A DNA stretch of 64,000 bases from Halobellus sp. MBLA0158 (GTDB lineage: Archaea; Halobacteriota; Halobacteria; Halobacteriales; Haloferacaceae), in NCBI RefSeq assembly GCF_041477585.1, contig NZ_JBGNYA010000001.1, positions 2,914,001 through 2,978,000 of the forward strand, given 5' to 3'. A program made the position numbers and the translations under genes. How positions within the stretch are numbered: position 1 is the first letter of the stretch; the number at the start of each line of letters is the position of its first letter. Below, one piece after another: positions 7,172 to 14,174 of this stretch. Below the pieces are notes generated by a model, which made no database searches, was not told the DNA's origin, and saw only the letters and a program-made list of their open reading frames with translations.

Positions 7172-8482
7172 ATGAGCCAACCGGAGATCGTCCAGAGCGA
7201 CCTCGCCGGCGAGGACGTCGTCGCCCGAGTCGACCTCGGCGGCGAGGACGAACTGTACGTGACGCCGACGCGGACGCTCCTCTACCGCGCCGAGGGCCTG
7301 CTCTCCGACGAGTCCGTCGAGGAGTATCCGCACGAGGCCGAGCGGATCACGGTCTCGGAGGGCCGACGGAAGGCGAAGGTGACCCTCGATTACGGTCTCG
7401 ACGGCGAAGCGACGATCTCGCTCCCCGCCAAGCGCCTCGACCGCGCGCTCCCGCCGATCGTCGAGGGCGTCCTCCGCGCGAACGGGATCCTCGACGACGA
7501 CGAGGACATCGAGCGGCTCTTCCGGTTCAGCGAGCTCACGATCGTGATCGCCGGAAAGCGCGTCGTCCGACACATCGGCGGCAACCTCTGGGACGAGGAC
7601 TTCGAGTCTTACCACTACGGCGATGTCACCGACCTCGCGTTCGAGGACGGGAGCGTCGCCACCTCGGTCGTCCTCACGGTCGACGGTCGACAGGAGCGCT
7701 TCAAAGCGCCGAACGAGGACGCCCGCGCGGTCCGAGCCGCCCTGGAGACGACGCTGCTCTCCTACTGGGAGGTCGACTCGCTGGGCGAACTCCGCGCGGC
7801 CGCCGAACCCGACGAGCCCGACGGCGAGGGCGAGCCCGAACCCGAGCCGGACAGGAACGTCTCCTTCGGCGATGGCCCCGATCCGCTGATCGCCGACCCC
7901 GCAGAGCCCGAAGAGCTCCCGGAGAACGCGACCCGCGAGTCCGACGACGGAGGCCAGGGGGGCGAGCCGGGCGTCCAGGCGGACGCCGGGAACGCGCCGG
8001 GCGGGAGCGACTCCGCGACAGGGGCCGATCAGGCCACACAGCACATCGAGTCGTCGCCGGCGACTGAGGCGTCAGCCGGCACGCGGTCGGGCCGTCAGGA
8101 AAACGGATCGAGCGGCGCCTCGGCCGACGTTCCGGGATCCGAAGCCCCACGCGGCGGGTCCGAGACGGAGACGGAGACGGAGCCGGAAACGGCGTGGGCG
8201 GACTCGATACAGGAGTCCACCGGCGCCCCGTCGGCCGAATCGCCGCGGCGGGGCCAGGACGCCCCGACGACCCACGAGGAACCGCCGCGCGGCAGCGGCG
8301 GGGCGGAGAGCCCCGAAACCGGATTCGAGGGCTCGGGCTTCGAGTCGGCCGCGCCCGCCGACGAACAGCTCCGCGAGGAGCTCGCCGAACTGCGCGAGGC
8401 GGTCGAGCGACAGAACCAGGAGCTGCGCGCCCAGCGCGAGCTAGTGGAGCAGCTCATCGAGGAGCTCCGACGCGGGCGGTGA
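7172..8482 (+). CDS. DUF7115-like protein: two PH-like repeats, disordered linker, coiled coil
   Basis: A 436-residue soluble protein. Residues 1-205 contain two similar halves: DELYVTPTRTLLYRAEGLL...PHEAERITVSEG and SELTIVIAGKRVVRHIGG...YHYGDVTDLAFEDG, each followed by beta strands and an amphipathic helix. This pattern resembles bacterial PH-like domains. Residues 210-395 are a very acidic, low-complexity linker rich in E, P, S, G. Residues 396-436 form a heptad coiled coil (REELAELREAVERQNQELR). ATG 7172 (MSQPEIVQ) matches the usual family start; ATG 7145 is less likely. Function unknown. Confidence 0.7.
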   Translation: MSQPEIVQSDLAGEDVVARVDLGGEDELYVTPTRTLLYRAEGLLSDESVEEYPHEAERITVSEGRRKAKVTLDYGLDGEATISLPAKRLDRALPPIVEGVLRANGILDDDEDIERLFRFSELTIVIAGKRVVRHIGGNLWDEDFESYHYGDVTDLAFEDGSVATSVVLTVDGRQERFKAPNEDARAVRAALETTLLSYWEVDSLGELRAAAEPDEPDGEGEPEPEPDRNVSFGDGPDPLIADPAEPEELPENATRESDDGGQGGEPGVQADAGNAPGGSDSATGADQATQHIESSPATEASAGTRSGRQENGSSGASADVPGSEAPRGGSETETETEPETAWADSIQESTGAPSAESPRRGQDAPTTHEEPPRGSGGAESPETGFEGSGFESAAPADEQLREELAELREAVERQNQELRAQRELVEQLIEELRRGR

Positions 8483-8502
8483 TCCTCCGCGACGCCCCTC
8501 GA

Positions 8503-9030
8503 TCACTCCCGTCCGAGCACTTTTCGCACGCACGACGGCCCGAACGGCCCCAGTTCGACGGATTCGAACCGCACGAAGTGTCCCGTCGAGAGCCCCGCGC
8601 CGCACCGGCGGCACTCGTAGTCCCCGTCGCGCCGGACCACCTGCTCGTCGAAGGAGACGAACGTGCCGCCGCGGCGCGTGCGGAGGCGACCGTTCTCGCG
8701 CTCGATGACGCCCCTGAGTTCGGCCGTATCGAGGATCTCGCGGGTGAGGTCGGGGTTCGTCGTGACCGTCTCGATCCGGTCGACCGCGGCCGACAGCGGG
8801 AGCGAGTCGACTTCGAGGTGCGCGAGGAGCTGGACGCCGACCTCGACGCGCGCGTCTCGATCGAGGTCGTCGAAGGCGGTCGCGTCGGAGTTCGGACTGT
8901 CCGTATCGTCCACGCGCGCGCGACACGAGCGGTCGCCGGCGTCGCTACTGTCGCCACCGCCGTCTTCGCCGTCGCCGCCGCCGTCGAACGCCCCGAGGTC
9001 CGCCTGGTCGTCCTCGCTCACATCCGCCAC
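8503..9030 (-). CDS. Haloarchaeal conserved protein with one CxxC (DUF5830-like)
   Basis: A 175-residue protein. The first 50 residues are acidic and low complexity; the conserved part starts near DARVEVGVQLLAHLEVDSLPLSAAVDRIETVTTNP, with a helical region, a short strand-rich RRGGTFVSFDEQVV, and the ending ECRRCGAGLSTGHFVRFES...FGPSCVRKV. The four cysteines (CRRC plus one near the end) could bind zinc. The start is GTG 9030, though GTG 9021 would do as well. The family name is from memory and tentative; function unknown. Confidence 0.65.
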   Translation of the reverse strand: MADVSEDDQADLGAFDGGGDGEDGGGDSSDAGDRSCRARVDDTDSPNSDATAFDDLDRDARVEVGVQLLAHLEVDSLPLSAAVDRIETVTTNPDLTREILDTAELRGVIERENGRLRTRRGGTFVSFDEQVVRRDGDYECRRCGAGLSTGHFVRFESVELGPFGPSCVRKVLGRE

Positions 9031-9118
9031 TCCGTCGGGGCGGCCAAAATAGTTGCTCGTCGCCGCCCGCCGGACTGCCGGCGGTCATCAACTGTTATGC
9101 CGCGGGGGCGGGGAACCG

Positions 9119-9772
9119 ATGACGATGGATCACAGCCGACTCCGGGCGCGGGTCGTCGCCGGCGCGGCGCTCGCTGTCGTCGCCGCCGCCGCGCTCGTCG
9201 TCTCGCCCGACATCGTCTTCGCGCGGGCGGCGTGGCTGGCCGCGGAGCCGATCCGACTCGTCGCCGCGGCGGTCGTCCTCGCGGCGATCCGGCCGCTCGT
9301 GGCGTGGCCGACGACGCTGCTCGCCGTCTTCCTGGGATACGGCCTGGGCGTCGCCGGCTTCCCGCTCGCGCTGGCGCTCGTCACGCTGACCAGCGTGCCC
9401 CCGTTCCTCCTGGCGAAGCGCTACGGTCGGATCGGCGCCGCCGCGGACGCCGGCGAGGCGTTCGTCGACCGGACCGGCGACCTCCGGAGCGTCGTCGCGA
9501 GTCGGTTCGTCCCCGCGCCCTCGGACGTCGTCTCGGTCGCCGCCGGCGTCGCCGGCGTGCGTCTCCCCACGTTCCTCCTGGGGACGGCCATCGGCGAGAT
9601 CCCGTGGGTCGCCGCCGGCGTCCTCGCGGGCGCGTCCGCGGAGCGACTCACCGCCGGGGCCGTCGCGGGCGCGGTCGACCCCCGCGTCGTCGCGGTCGCC
9701 GGACTGCTCGCCGTGGCGCTCCTCGGGCCGACGGCCTACGGGTGGTATCGGGAGCGGGGGCACGAGTCGTAG
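9119..9772 (+). CDS. TVP38/TMEM64 (VTT/DedA-like) membrane protein
   Basis: A 217-residue membrane protein with about six hydrophobic helices. The stretch LLAVFLGYGLGVAGFPLALALVTL, then a cytoplasmic loop with KRYGRIGAAAD and the re-entrant SRFVPAPSDVVSVAAGVAGV and GTAIGEIPWV segments, follow the VTT domain shared by TVP38/TMEM64 and DedA proteins, now linked to phospholipid scrambling or transport. ATG 9119 (MTMDHSRLRAR) is chosen because the upstream extension is not hydrophobic and lacks conservation signs. It diverges from the preceding gene. Confidence 0.75.
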   Translation: MTMDHSRLRARVVAGAALAVVAAAALVVSPDIVFARAAWLAAEPIRLVAAAVVLAAIRPLVAWPTTLLAVFLGYGLGVAGFPLALALVTLTSVPPFLLAKRYGRIGAAADAGEAFVDRTGDLRSVVASRFVPAPSDVVSVAAGVAGVRLPTFLLGTAIGEIPWVAAGVLAGASAERLTAGAVAGAVDPRVVAVAGLLAVALLGPTAYGWYRERGHES

Positions 9773-9842
9773 ACCGCCGGACACCGACGCCGTCGTCGGA
9801 CTTGCGAAGGTTTAAGAACGTCATCGAACAACGGAGAAGTGA

Positions 9843-9997
9843 GCCCGGGTGGCTTAGCTGGACATAGCGCCGCACTCATAGGGTTTCCTGAGATTCGGTG
9901 CGGTACGCCTTGGAAGCCTCCGCCGCTCCCCACGGGGCCCGCCGAGCCTCGGACCTGGGACATGCGGAGATCGTGGGTTCGGAGCCCACCCCGGGCA
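9843..9997 (+). tRNA. tRNA-Met (CAU), elongator type, with 81-nt intron
   Basis: The acceptor arms GCCCGGG (9843-9849) and CCCGGGC (9990-9996) pair fully, with discriminator A at 9997. The anticodon stem pairs CCGCA (9870-9874) with TGCGG (9963-9967), anticodon CAT at 9877-9879, and T stem GTGGG/CCCAC (9973-9977/9985-9989). The intron runs 9881-9961, right after A37, the usual archaeal site removed by the splicing endonuclease. An elongator identity is favoured because haloarchaeal elongator tRNA-Met is known to carry an intron here and initiator tRNA is not. The CCA end is not encoded. Confidence 0.92.
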
Positions 9998-10007
9998 CTT
10001 CTCGATG

Positions 10008-10433
10008 TTACACCTCCGAGAGCGTCGACACCCGCGCGTTCTCCTTGAGTCTGATCCCCGCACCGCCGACGGTGAGCGGGATGCGGGAGAGCGTGTCCAC
10101 CCGAAGCGACGGATGGGACGCGCCGCGTTCGAGGATCTCGGTCCGGGGCTGGAGTAGCGCCTCGTCCGACAGCGACTCCCCCGCCAGGGACTCGTTGTAC
10201 TCCAGGAGGTACGTGCCGGCTTCGAGGTGCCACCACTGGTACTCGTCGCCCTCGTCGCGCCAGGTCCGGCTGTGCGGGACGACGTCGGCTTCTGTGAGTT
10301 CGCCGCCGCCGAAGTCGACGCGGCCGGGGCCGTGGACCTCGTAGACCTCGGCGACGGTGAGATCGACCGCGCTGTCGCTGACCTGCGTCGGTTCGTGGAC
10401 GATGCCGTCGACCGCGTCGGCGAGTCCGGACAT
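10008..10433 (-). CDS. dCTP deaminase/dUTPase-fold protein
   Basis: A 141-residue protein with the trimeric dUTPase fold pattern: SDSAVDLTVAEVYEV at the N-terminus, then LEAGTYLLEYNE and a C-terminal TEILERGASHPSLRVD. These match the shortened dCTP deaminase/dUTPase-like family widespread in haloarchaea. Such enzymes keep uracil out of DNA by hydrolysing dUTP or deaminating dCTP. The catalytic assignment between the two reactions cannot be made by eye. ATG 10433 begins MSGLADAV. It ends 10 bp from the tRNA-Met gene, convergently. Confidence 0.7.
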   Translation of the reverse strand: MSGLADAVDGIVHEPTQVSDSAVDLTVAEVYEVHGPGRVDFGGGELTEADVVPHSRTWRDEGDEYQWWHLEAGTYLLEYNESLAGESLSDEALLQPRTEILERGASHPSLRVDTLSRIPLTVGGAGIRLKENARVSTLSEV

Positions 10434-10477
10434 ACGCGCAGGTGTGGACGCGGACGACAAAAACGTCGGTCCCGGGG

Positions 10478-12451
10478 CTACCGGAACAGGACCGTCGGAC
10501 CGCGCTCTGCGTCCTCGACGGACGCGTCGTCGTCGATCGCCGGGAGCCGAACCGTCGCAGTCGTGCCGGCGGCCTCCCCGTCCGATCGGACCTTTTCCCC
10601 CTCCGTCGCCTCGATCTGGAAGGAGCCGCCGTACCGCGTGACGATCCAGTTGATCAGCCACAGCCCGAGGCCGGCGCTGTGCTGGAGCGCGGTCTCGTTG
10701 CCCGTCGAGACCACCGCGGCCTCCATCTCGTCGATTCCGGGCCCGTCGTCGGCGACGACGACCTCGATCCACGCCCCGTCGTCGCGGATCGAGACCGTCG
10801 CGGCGGGGCGCTCTGCGGGGTTGTGCTTGATCGCGTTCTCGATCAGTTCGGCGAGCGCCTGCCGGAGTTCGGCCCCCGCGCAGATCCCCCGATCGGTCTC
10901 GACCGCGACGTCGATCCTCGCCCGAGGGTGGTCCTCGCGGGCCGCCGCGGCGACGCGCGAAAGCAGGGTCGCCGGATCCAACCGCGCCGGATCGCGCTCG
11001 CGGCTGGCGTGGCGTTCGAGGTCGCGGGCGTGCTCGCTCACGCTCATCAGCCCGCGGGAGATGCGCTCGATGCGGCGTCCGGCCTCGGCGACCTCCTCGG
11101 CATCGCCGCGGCGCACCACGTCGGCCCAGCCGGCGAGCGCGGTCGTGTCGTTGCGGAGGTTGTGCCGGAGCACGCGGTTGAGCAGGCGGATCAGCGTGGC
11201 CGTCCGCTTGCGGGCGGTGACGTCCTTCTGGATGCCCAGGTAGTGCGAGAGGTCCCCCGCCTCGTCGAAGACGGGGCTGAGTTGCACCTGATTCCAGAAG
11301 GGCGTGCCGTCCCGGCGGTAGTTGACGAGTTCGACCTGGACGGGCTCTTCTACCTCGATGGCCTCTGCGAGTCGCTCGATCTTCTCCCCGTCGGTCGCTT
11401 CTCCCTGGAGGAAACGACAGTTCCGCCCCTGGATCGACTCGGCGTCGTAGCCGGTGATGCGCTCGAATCCCTCGTTGGCGTACACGATCGGGAGGTCCGA
11501 CCGGGACGGGTCCGCGATCGTGATCCCGACGTCGGCCTCGTCCATCGCTCGCGTCTTGGTCCGGAGCTCGCGGGTCCGCGCCTTCCGCGTGGTGATGTCG
11601 CGGCCGACGCCCTGGATCCCGACGACGTCTGGACCGTCGAAGATCGGCGTCGCGTTGATCTCGATGATGACGCGCTCGCCCGTCCGGTCGAGAAACGTGA
11701 GTTCGAGCCGCTCGACGCGCTCGCCCTCGCAAACGCGAGCGTACGCCGCCGTCGCGCTCTCGACGTCGGCGGCGGCGATGAACTCGATGAACGGGCGGTC
11801 GGTCAGCGCCTCGGGATCGTAGCCCAAAACGCGCTCGACGGCGGAGGAGACGTACGTGAAACGGCCGTCCGGACCGACGCGGAAGATGATGTCGAAGCTG
11901 TTCTCGGCGATCCCCTCGAACCGCCGTTTCTCCCGTTCGAGGTGATCGGCCCGGGTCTGGAGGCTCCGTTCGTACTCCCGGCGCTCGACGAATCCTCCCA
12001 CGAGGTTCGCCAGCAGTTCCAGAAACAGCTCTTCGGTCTCCGAGAAGGCCGCGTTCCGCTCGTCGTGGTCCGCGAAGCAGACCGTCCCGTAGACCTCGCC
12101 GTCGACGACGACCTTCGAGCCGATGTAGGTCCCCAGGTCGAAGGCCTCGATCGCGCGTTCGTCGATCGGCGACTCCGACGCGTGCTGGACGGCGAGGGTC
12201 CCCTCGCGTTCGATGGTCTCCCGACAGTAGGCCCGATCGAGAGGGCAGGTCTCGCCCGGCCTGATGCGGTCGTGATCGCCCGTCGCGCGAACGATCTCTT
12301 GGGTCCCCTCGTCGATCCGGGTGAAAAATCCGATCGGGAGGTCGAGGTAGTCGACGCCGATCTCGAGCGCTCGGGTGACCGGGTCCTCGTCGTCCCGCGT
12401 TGCTTCCACGAAGACCTCGTAGAGCCGCTCGCGGGCAGACGCGGAGTCCAT
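10478..12451 (-). CDS. GAF-PAS-LOV sensor histidine kinase (putative blue-light receptor)
   Basis: A 657-residue soluble kinase. GAF domain at about 5-155, PAS at 175-290, LOV-type PAS at 303-415, and kinase core from 420 with H430 in RVLRHNLRND, then an HATPase domain with ENAIKHN and DDGPGIDE. The LOV domain carries GRNCRFLQ with the photoactive Cys345, and the flavin-contacting N326, N377, N387 and Q408 expected for the family. No membrane helix or receiver domain. It starts at ATG 12451, about 23 bp after a TTTAAG box. A blue-light or redox role is likely; the response regulator is not nearby. Confidence 0.88.
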   Translation of the reverse strand: MDSASARERLYEVFVEATRDDEDPVTRALEIGVDYLDLPIGFFTRIDEGTQEIVRATGDHDRIRPGETCPLDRAYCRETIEREGTLAVQHASESPIDERAIEAFDLGTYIGSKVVVDGEVYGTVCFADHDERNAAFSETEELFLELLANLVGGFVERREYERSLQTRADHLEREKRRFEGIAENSFDIIFRVGPDGRFTYVSSAVERVLGYDPEALTDRPFIEFIAAADVESATAAYARVCEGERVERLELTFLDRTGERVIIEINATPIFDGPDVVGIQGVGRDITTRKARTRELRTKTRAMDEADVGITIADPSRSDLPIVYANEGFERITGYDAESIQGRNCRFLQGEATDGEKIERLAEAIEVEEPVQVELVNYRRDGTPFWNQVQLSPVFDEAGDLSHYLGIQKDVTARKRTATLIRLLNRVLRHNLRNDTTALAGWADVVRRGDAEEVAEAGRRIERISRGLMSVSEHARDLERHASRERDPARLDPATLLSRVAAAAREDHPRARIDVAVETDRGICAGAELRQALAELIENAIKHNPAERPAATVSIRDDGAWIEVVVADDGPGIDEMEAAVVSTGNETALQHSAGLGLWLINWIVTRYGGSFQIEATEGEKVRSDGEAAGTTATVRLPAIDDDASVEDAERGPTVLFR

Positions 12452-12473
12452 ATCGTCACTTGGGTCACATACA

Positions 12474-12479
12474 CTTAAA
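12474..12479 (-). promoter_or_regulatory. TATA-like box of the LOV kinase
   Basis: TTTAAG on the minus strand lies about 23-28 bp before the ATG at 12451, as expected for a leaderless haloarchaeal transcript. Confidence 0.45.
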
Positions 12480-12619
12480 CAGCGCGCCGAATCATCACTG
12501 TTGATAGCGAAGCGCAAATCGCAGTAACACCCGTGTCACCACCTGATACCGGTGTCCGCGAGCGTTTAAGCGGATCGCGGTACTACGCCGTACTGTCGTA
12601 ACTGACGCTACTCGAATCT

Positions 12620-13276
12620 ATGTCACAGCAGAAAGCCGACTACATCGACGATACCGACATCGACACGGCGCTCGACCAACTCCCCGACGACGAGACGATC
12701 GAAGAGACCGTTTCGAACCTCAAAGACCGCGGCTTCGACGTCGTCGTCGTCGACGACGCCGAGGAAGCGCTCGAAGCGGTCACAGGCCACATCCCCGCCG
12801 GCGCCTCGGTGATGAACGGCCACTCGACGACGCTCGAAGAGATCGAGTTCATCGACTACCTCACCGAGGGCGACCACGAGTGGGACGCACTCCCCAACGA
12901 GATCTGGAGCATCGACGACGACGCGGAGCGACAGGCCGCCCGCCGCGAATCCCAGACCGCGGACTACTTCCTCGGCGGCATCAACGCCATCGCGCAGACG
13001 GGCGAGCTCGTCGCCGCGGACCTCTCGGGCAGCCGGATCGGCGCGTACCCCTTCGCGGCGAGCAACGTCGTGATCGTCAGCGGCGTGAACAAGATCGTCC
13101 CGACCCTCGACGACGCGCTCGACCGCCTGGAGTCCGTCGCCTACCCCCTCGAAAACGAGCGCGCACAGGAGGCCTACGGCGTCGAGTCCGCGATCGCGAA
13201 GCAGCTCATCTACCGCCGCGAGACCGAAGAGGGCCGCACGACGGTCGTTCTCGTCCGCGACCAGCTGGGCTACTGA
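12620..13276 (+). CDS. LUD-domain protein (LutC/YkgG-like)
   Basis: A 218-residue LUD-domain protein. The core motifs are ASVMNGHSTTLEEIEFIDYL and ...TADYFLGGINAIAQTGELVAADLSGSR, and VIVSGVNKIVPTLDDALDRL. In LutABC systems the LUD subunit joins Fe-S proteins for L-lactate oxidation, but stand-alone LUD proteins like this one exist widely and their job is not clear. No lutA or lutB is next to it. It has its own promoter, with TTTAAG near 12566. Confidence 0.82.
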   Translation: MSQQKADYIDDTDIDTALDQLPDDETIEETVSNLKDRGFDVVVVDDAEEALEAVTGHIPAGASVMNGHSTTLEEIEFIDYLTEGDHEWDALPNEIWSIDDDAERQAARRESQTADYFLGGINAIAQTGELVAADLSGSRIGAYPFAASNVVIVSGVNKIVPTLDDALDRLESVAYPLENERAQEAYGVESAIAKQLIYRRETEEGRTTVVLVRDQLGY

Positions 13277-13424
13277 GGCCCGTTTCGGCTCTTTTTCCGA
13301 TCGACGCTCCGGCCGACTCCGAGGGATTCCGAAGGTGAATCGGGACGGTTCGCGTGCGGGCGCGAGTATCACTATTGATCATCGGCAGGGAATGCTTATC
13401 TCGGGAGCGTGCCAACGACCCGAT

Positions 13425-13823
13425 ATGTCGGTCCAGGAACGGTGTACGTCCACGTACACGATCGAGTGGGACGGGGAAGTAGAAGCCGTCGTTCATACCT
13501 GGGACGACTTCGCGGCCAAGGGATCGTTCAGGCGCGGATGCGAGGAACTACTGGAGATCATCGAATCGCGCGGCGCGCGGAAGACGCTGATCGACACCAG
13601 CCGGATCAGGGCCCACGACGTCGGCGACCAGGAGTGGCTGCGGGACGACTGGGTCCCGCGGACGATCGAGGCCGGCGTCGAGTACACCGCCGTCGTCTAC
13701 GGGGAAAGCGCCGTCGCCAAGATCGATATGGAGGACTTGCTCGCGAATCTGGACCACCTCGACTACACGACGAAGATGACGACCGACGTCGACGCCGCAC
13801 GGGCGTGGCTCGCAGAGCGGTGA
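13425..13823 (+). CDS. STAS/SpoIIAA-like protein
   Basis: A 132-residue protein with an alternating strand/helix pattern of the SpoIIAA-like fold: TYTIEWDGEVEAVVHTWDDFA, then EELLEIIESRGARKTLIDTSRI and EAGVEYTAVVYGESAVAK, ending in an amphipathic DVDAARAWLAER helix. Similar haloarchaeal and bacterial proteins are stand-alone STAS-like domains with unknown partners. ATG 13425 (MSVQERC) is preferred to the longer reading from 13335, which is basic and unlike the rest. A strong hairpin follows the stop codon. Confidence 0.65.
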   Translation: MSVQERCTSTYTIEWDGEVEAVVHTWDDFAAKGSFRRGCEELLEIIESRGARKTLIDTSRIRAHDVGDQEWLRDDWVPRTIEAGVEYTAVVYGESAVAKIDMEDLLANLDHLDYTTKMTTDVDAARAWLAER

Positions 13824-13827
13824 GACA

Positions 13828-13854
13828 TCGCGGTTCGAAACTGCCGAACCGCGA
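13828..13854 (+). terminator. Stem-loop just after the STAS-like gene
   Basis: TCGCGGTTCG (13828-13837) and CGAACCGCGA (13845-13854) form a perfect 10-bp stem with a 7-nt loop, five bases after the stop codon. There is no oligo-T tail, so it may protect or process the transcript end rather than act as an intrinsic terminator. Confidence 0.5.
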
Positions 13855-14174
13855 CGATACGGCGGTCGAGGCCGACTCCCTGAGAGCCGGCCCCCACGCG
13901 CCGACCGGGTAGGGGTACTCGGTAGCAAGGGGATCTGGAATAAAACGGTTTCCCCCCGAGTATCGATTCGGAGATTCTGCGTATCGTGGGACTGTTATCT
14001 CTGTTCGTTTGGCCCTGAGCGTCACGGAAATCCCCGATCGAGATACGAGATCGATCGAATCGGGGCCGATCGAATTGAAGCCAATAGATCCAAGACCGAA
14101 GCGGTCCGGCAGTCGGCGAACTGTACAATCCGCTCGTCCCCTCGAAAAATGGAAACCGCGGAAGCGGTACTCGC
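13855..14174. other. Gene-free spacer before the S-layer genes
   Basis: About 320 bp, less GC-rich than the flanks, between the STAS-like gene and the end of the first S-layer gene. I see no credible ORF. The minus strand has an oligo-T run at 14145-14149, about 25 bp after the S-layer gene stop, the usual kind of archaeal transcription stop signal. Confidence 0.5.

Noticed and set aside
9843-9997. tRNA-Met as an integration site for a mobile element
   Set aside because: No integrase, no repeated tRNA 3' end and no gene content of a provirus on either side; the extra length is an intron.
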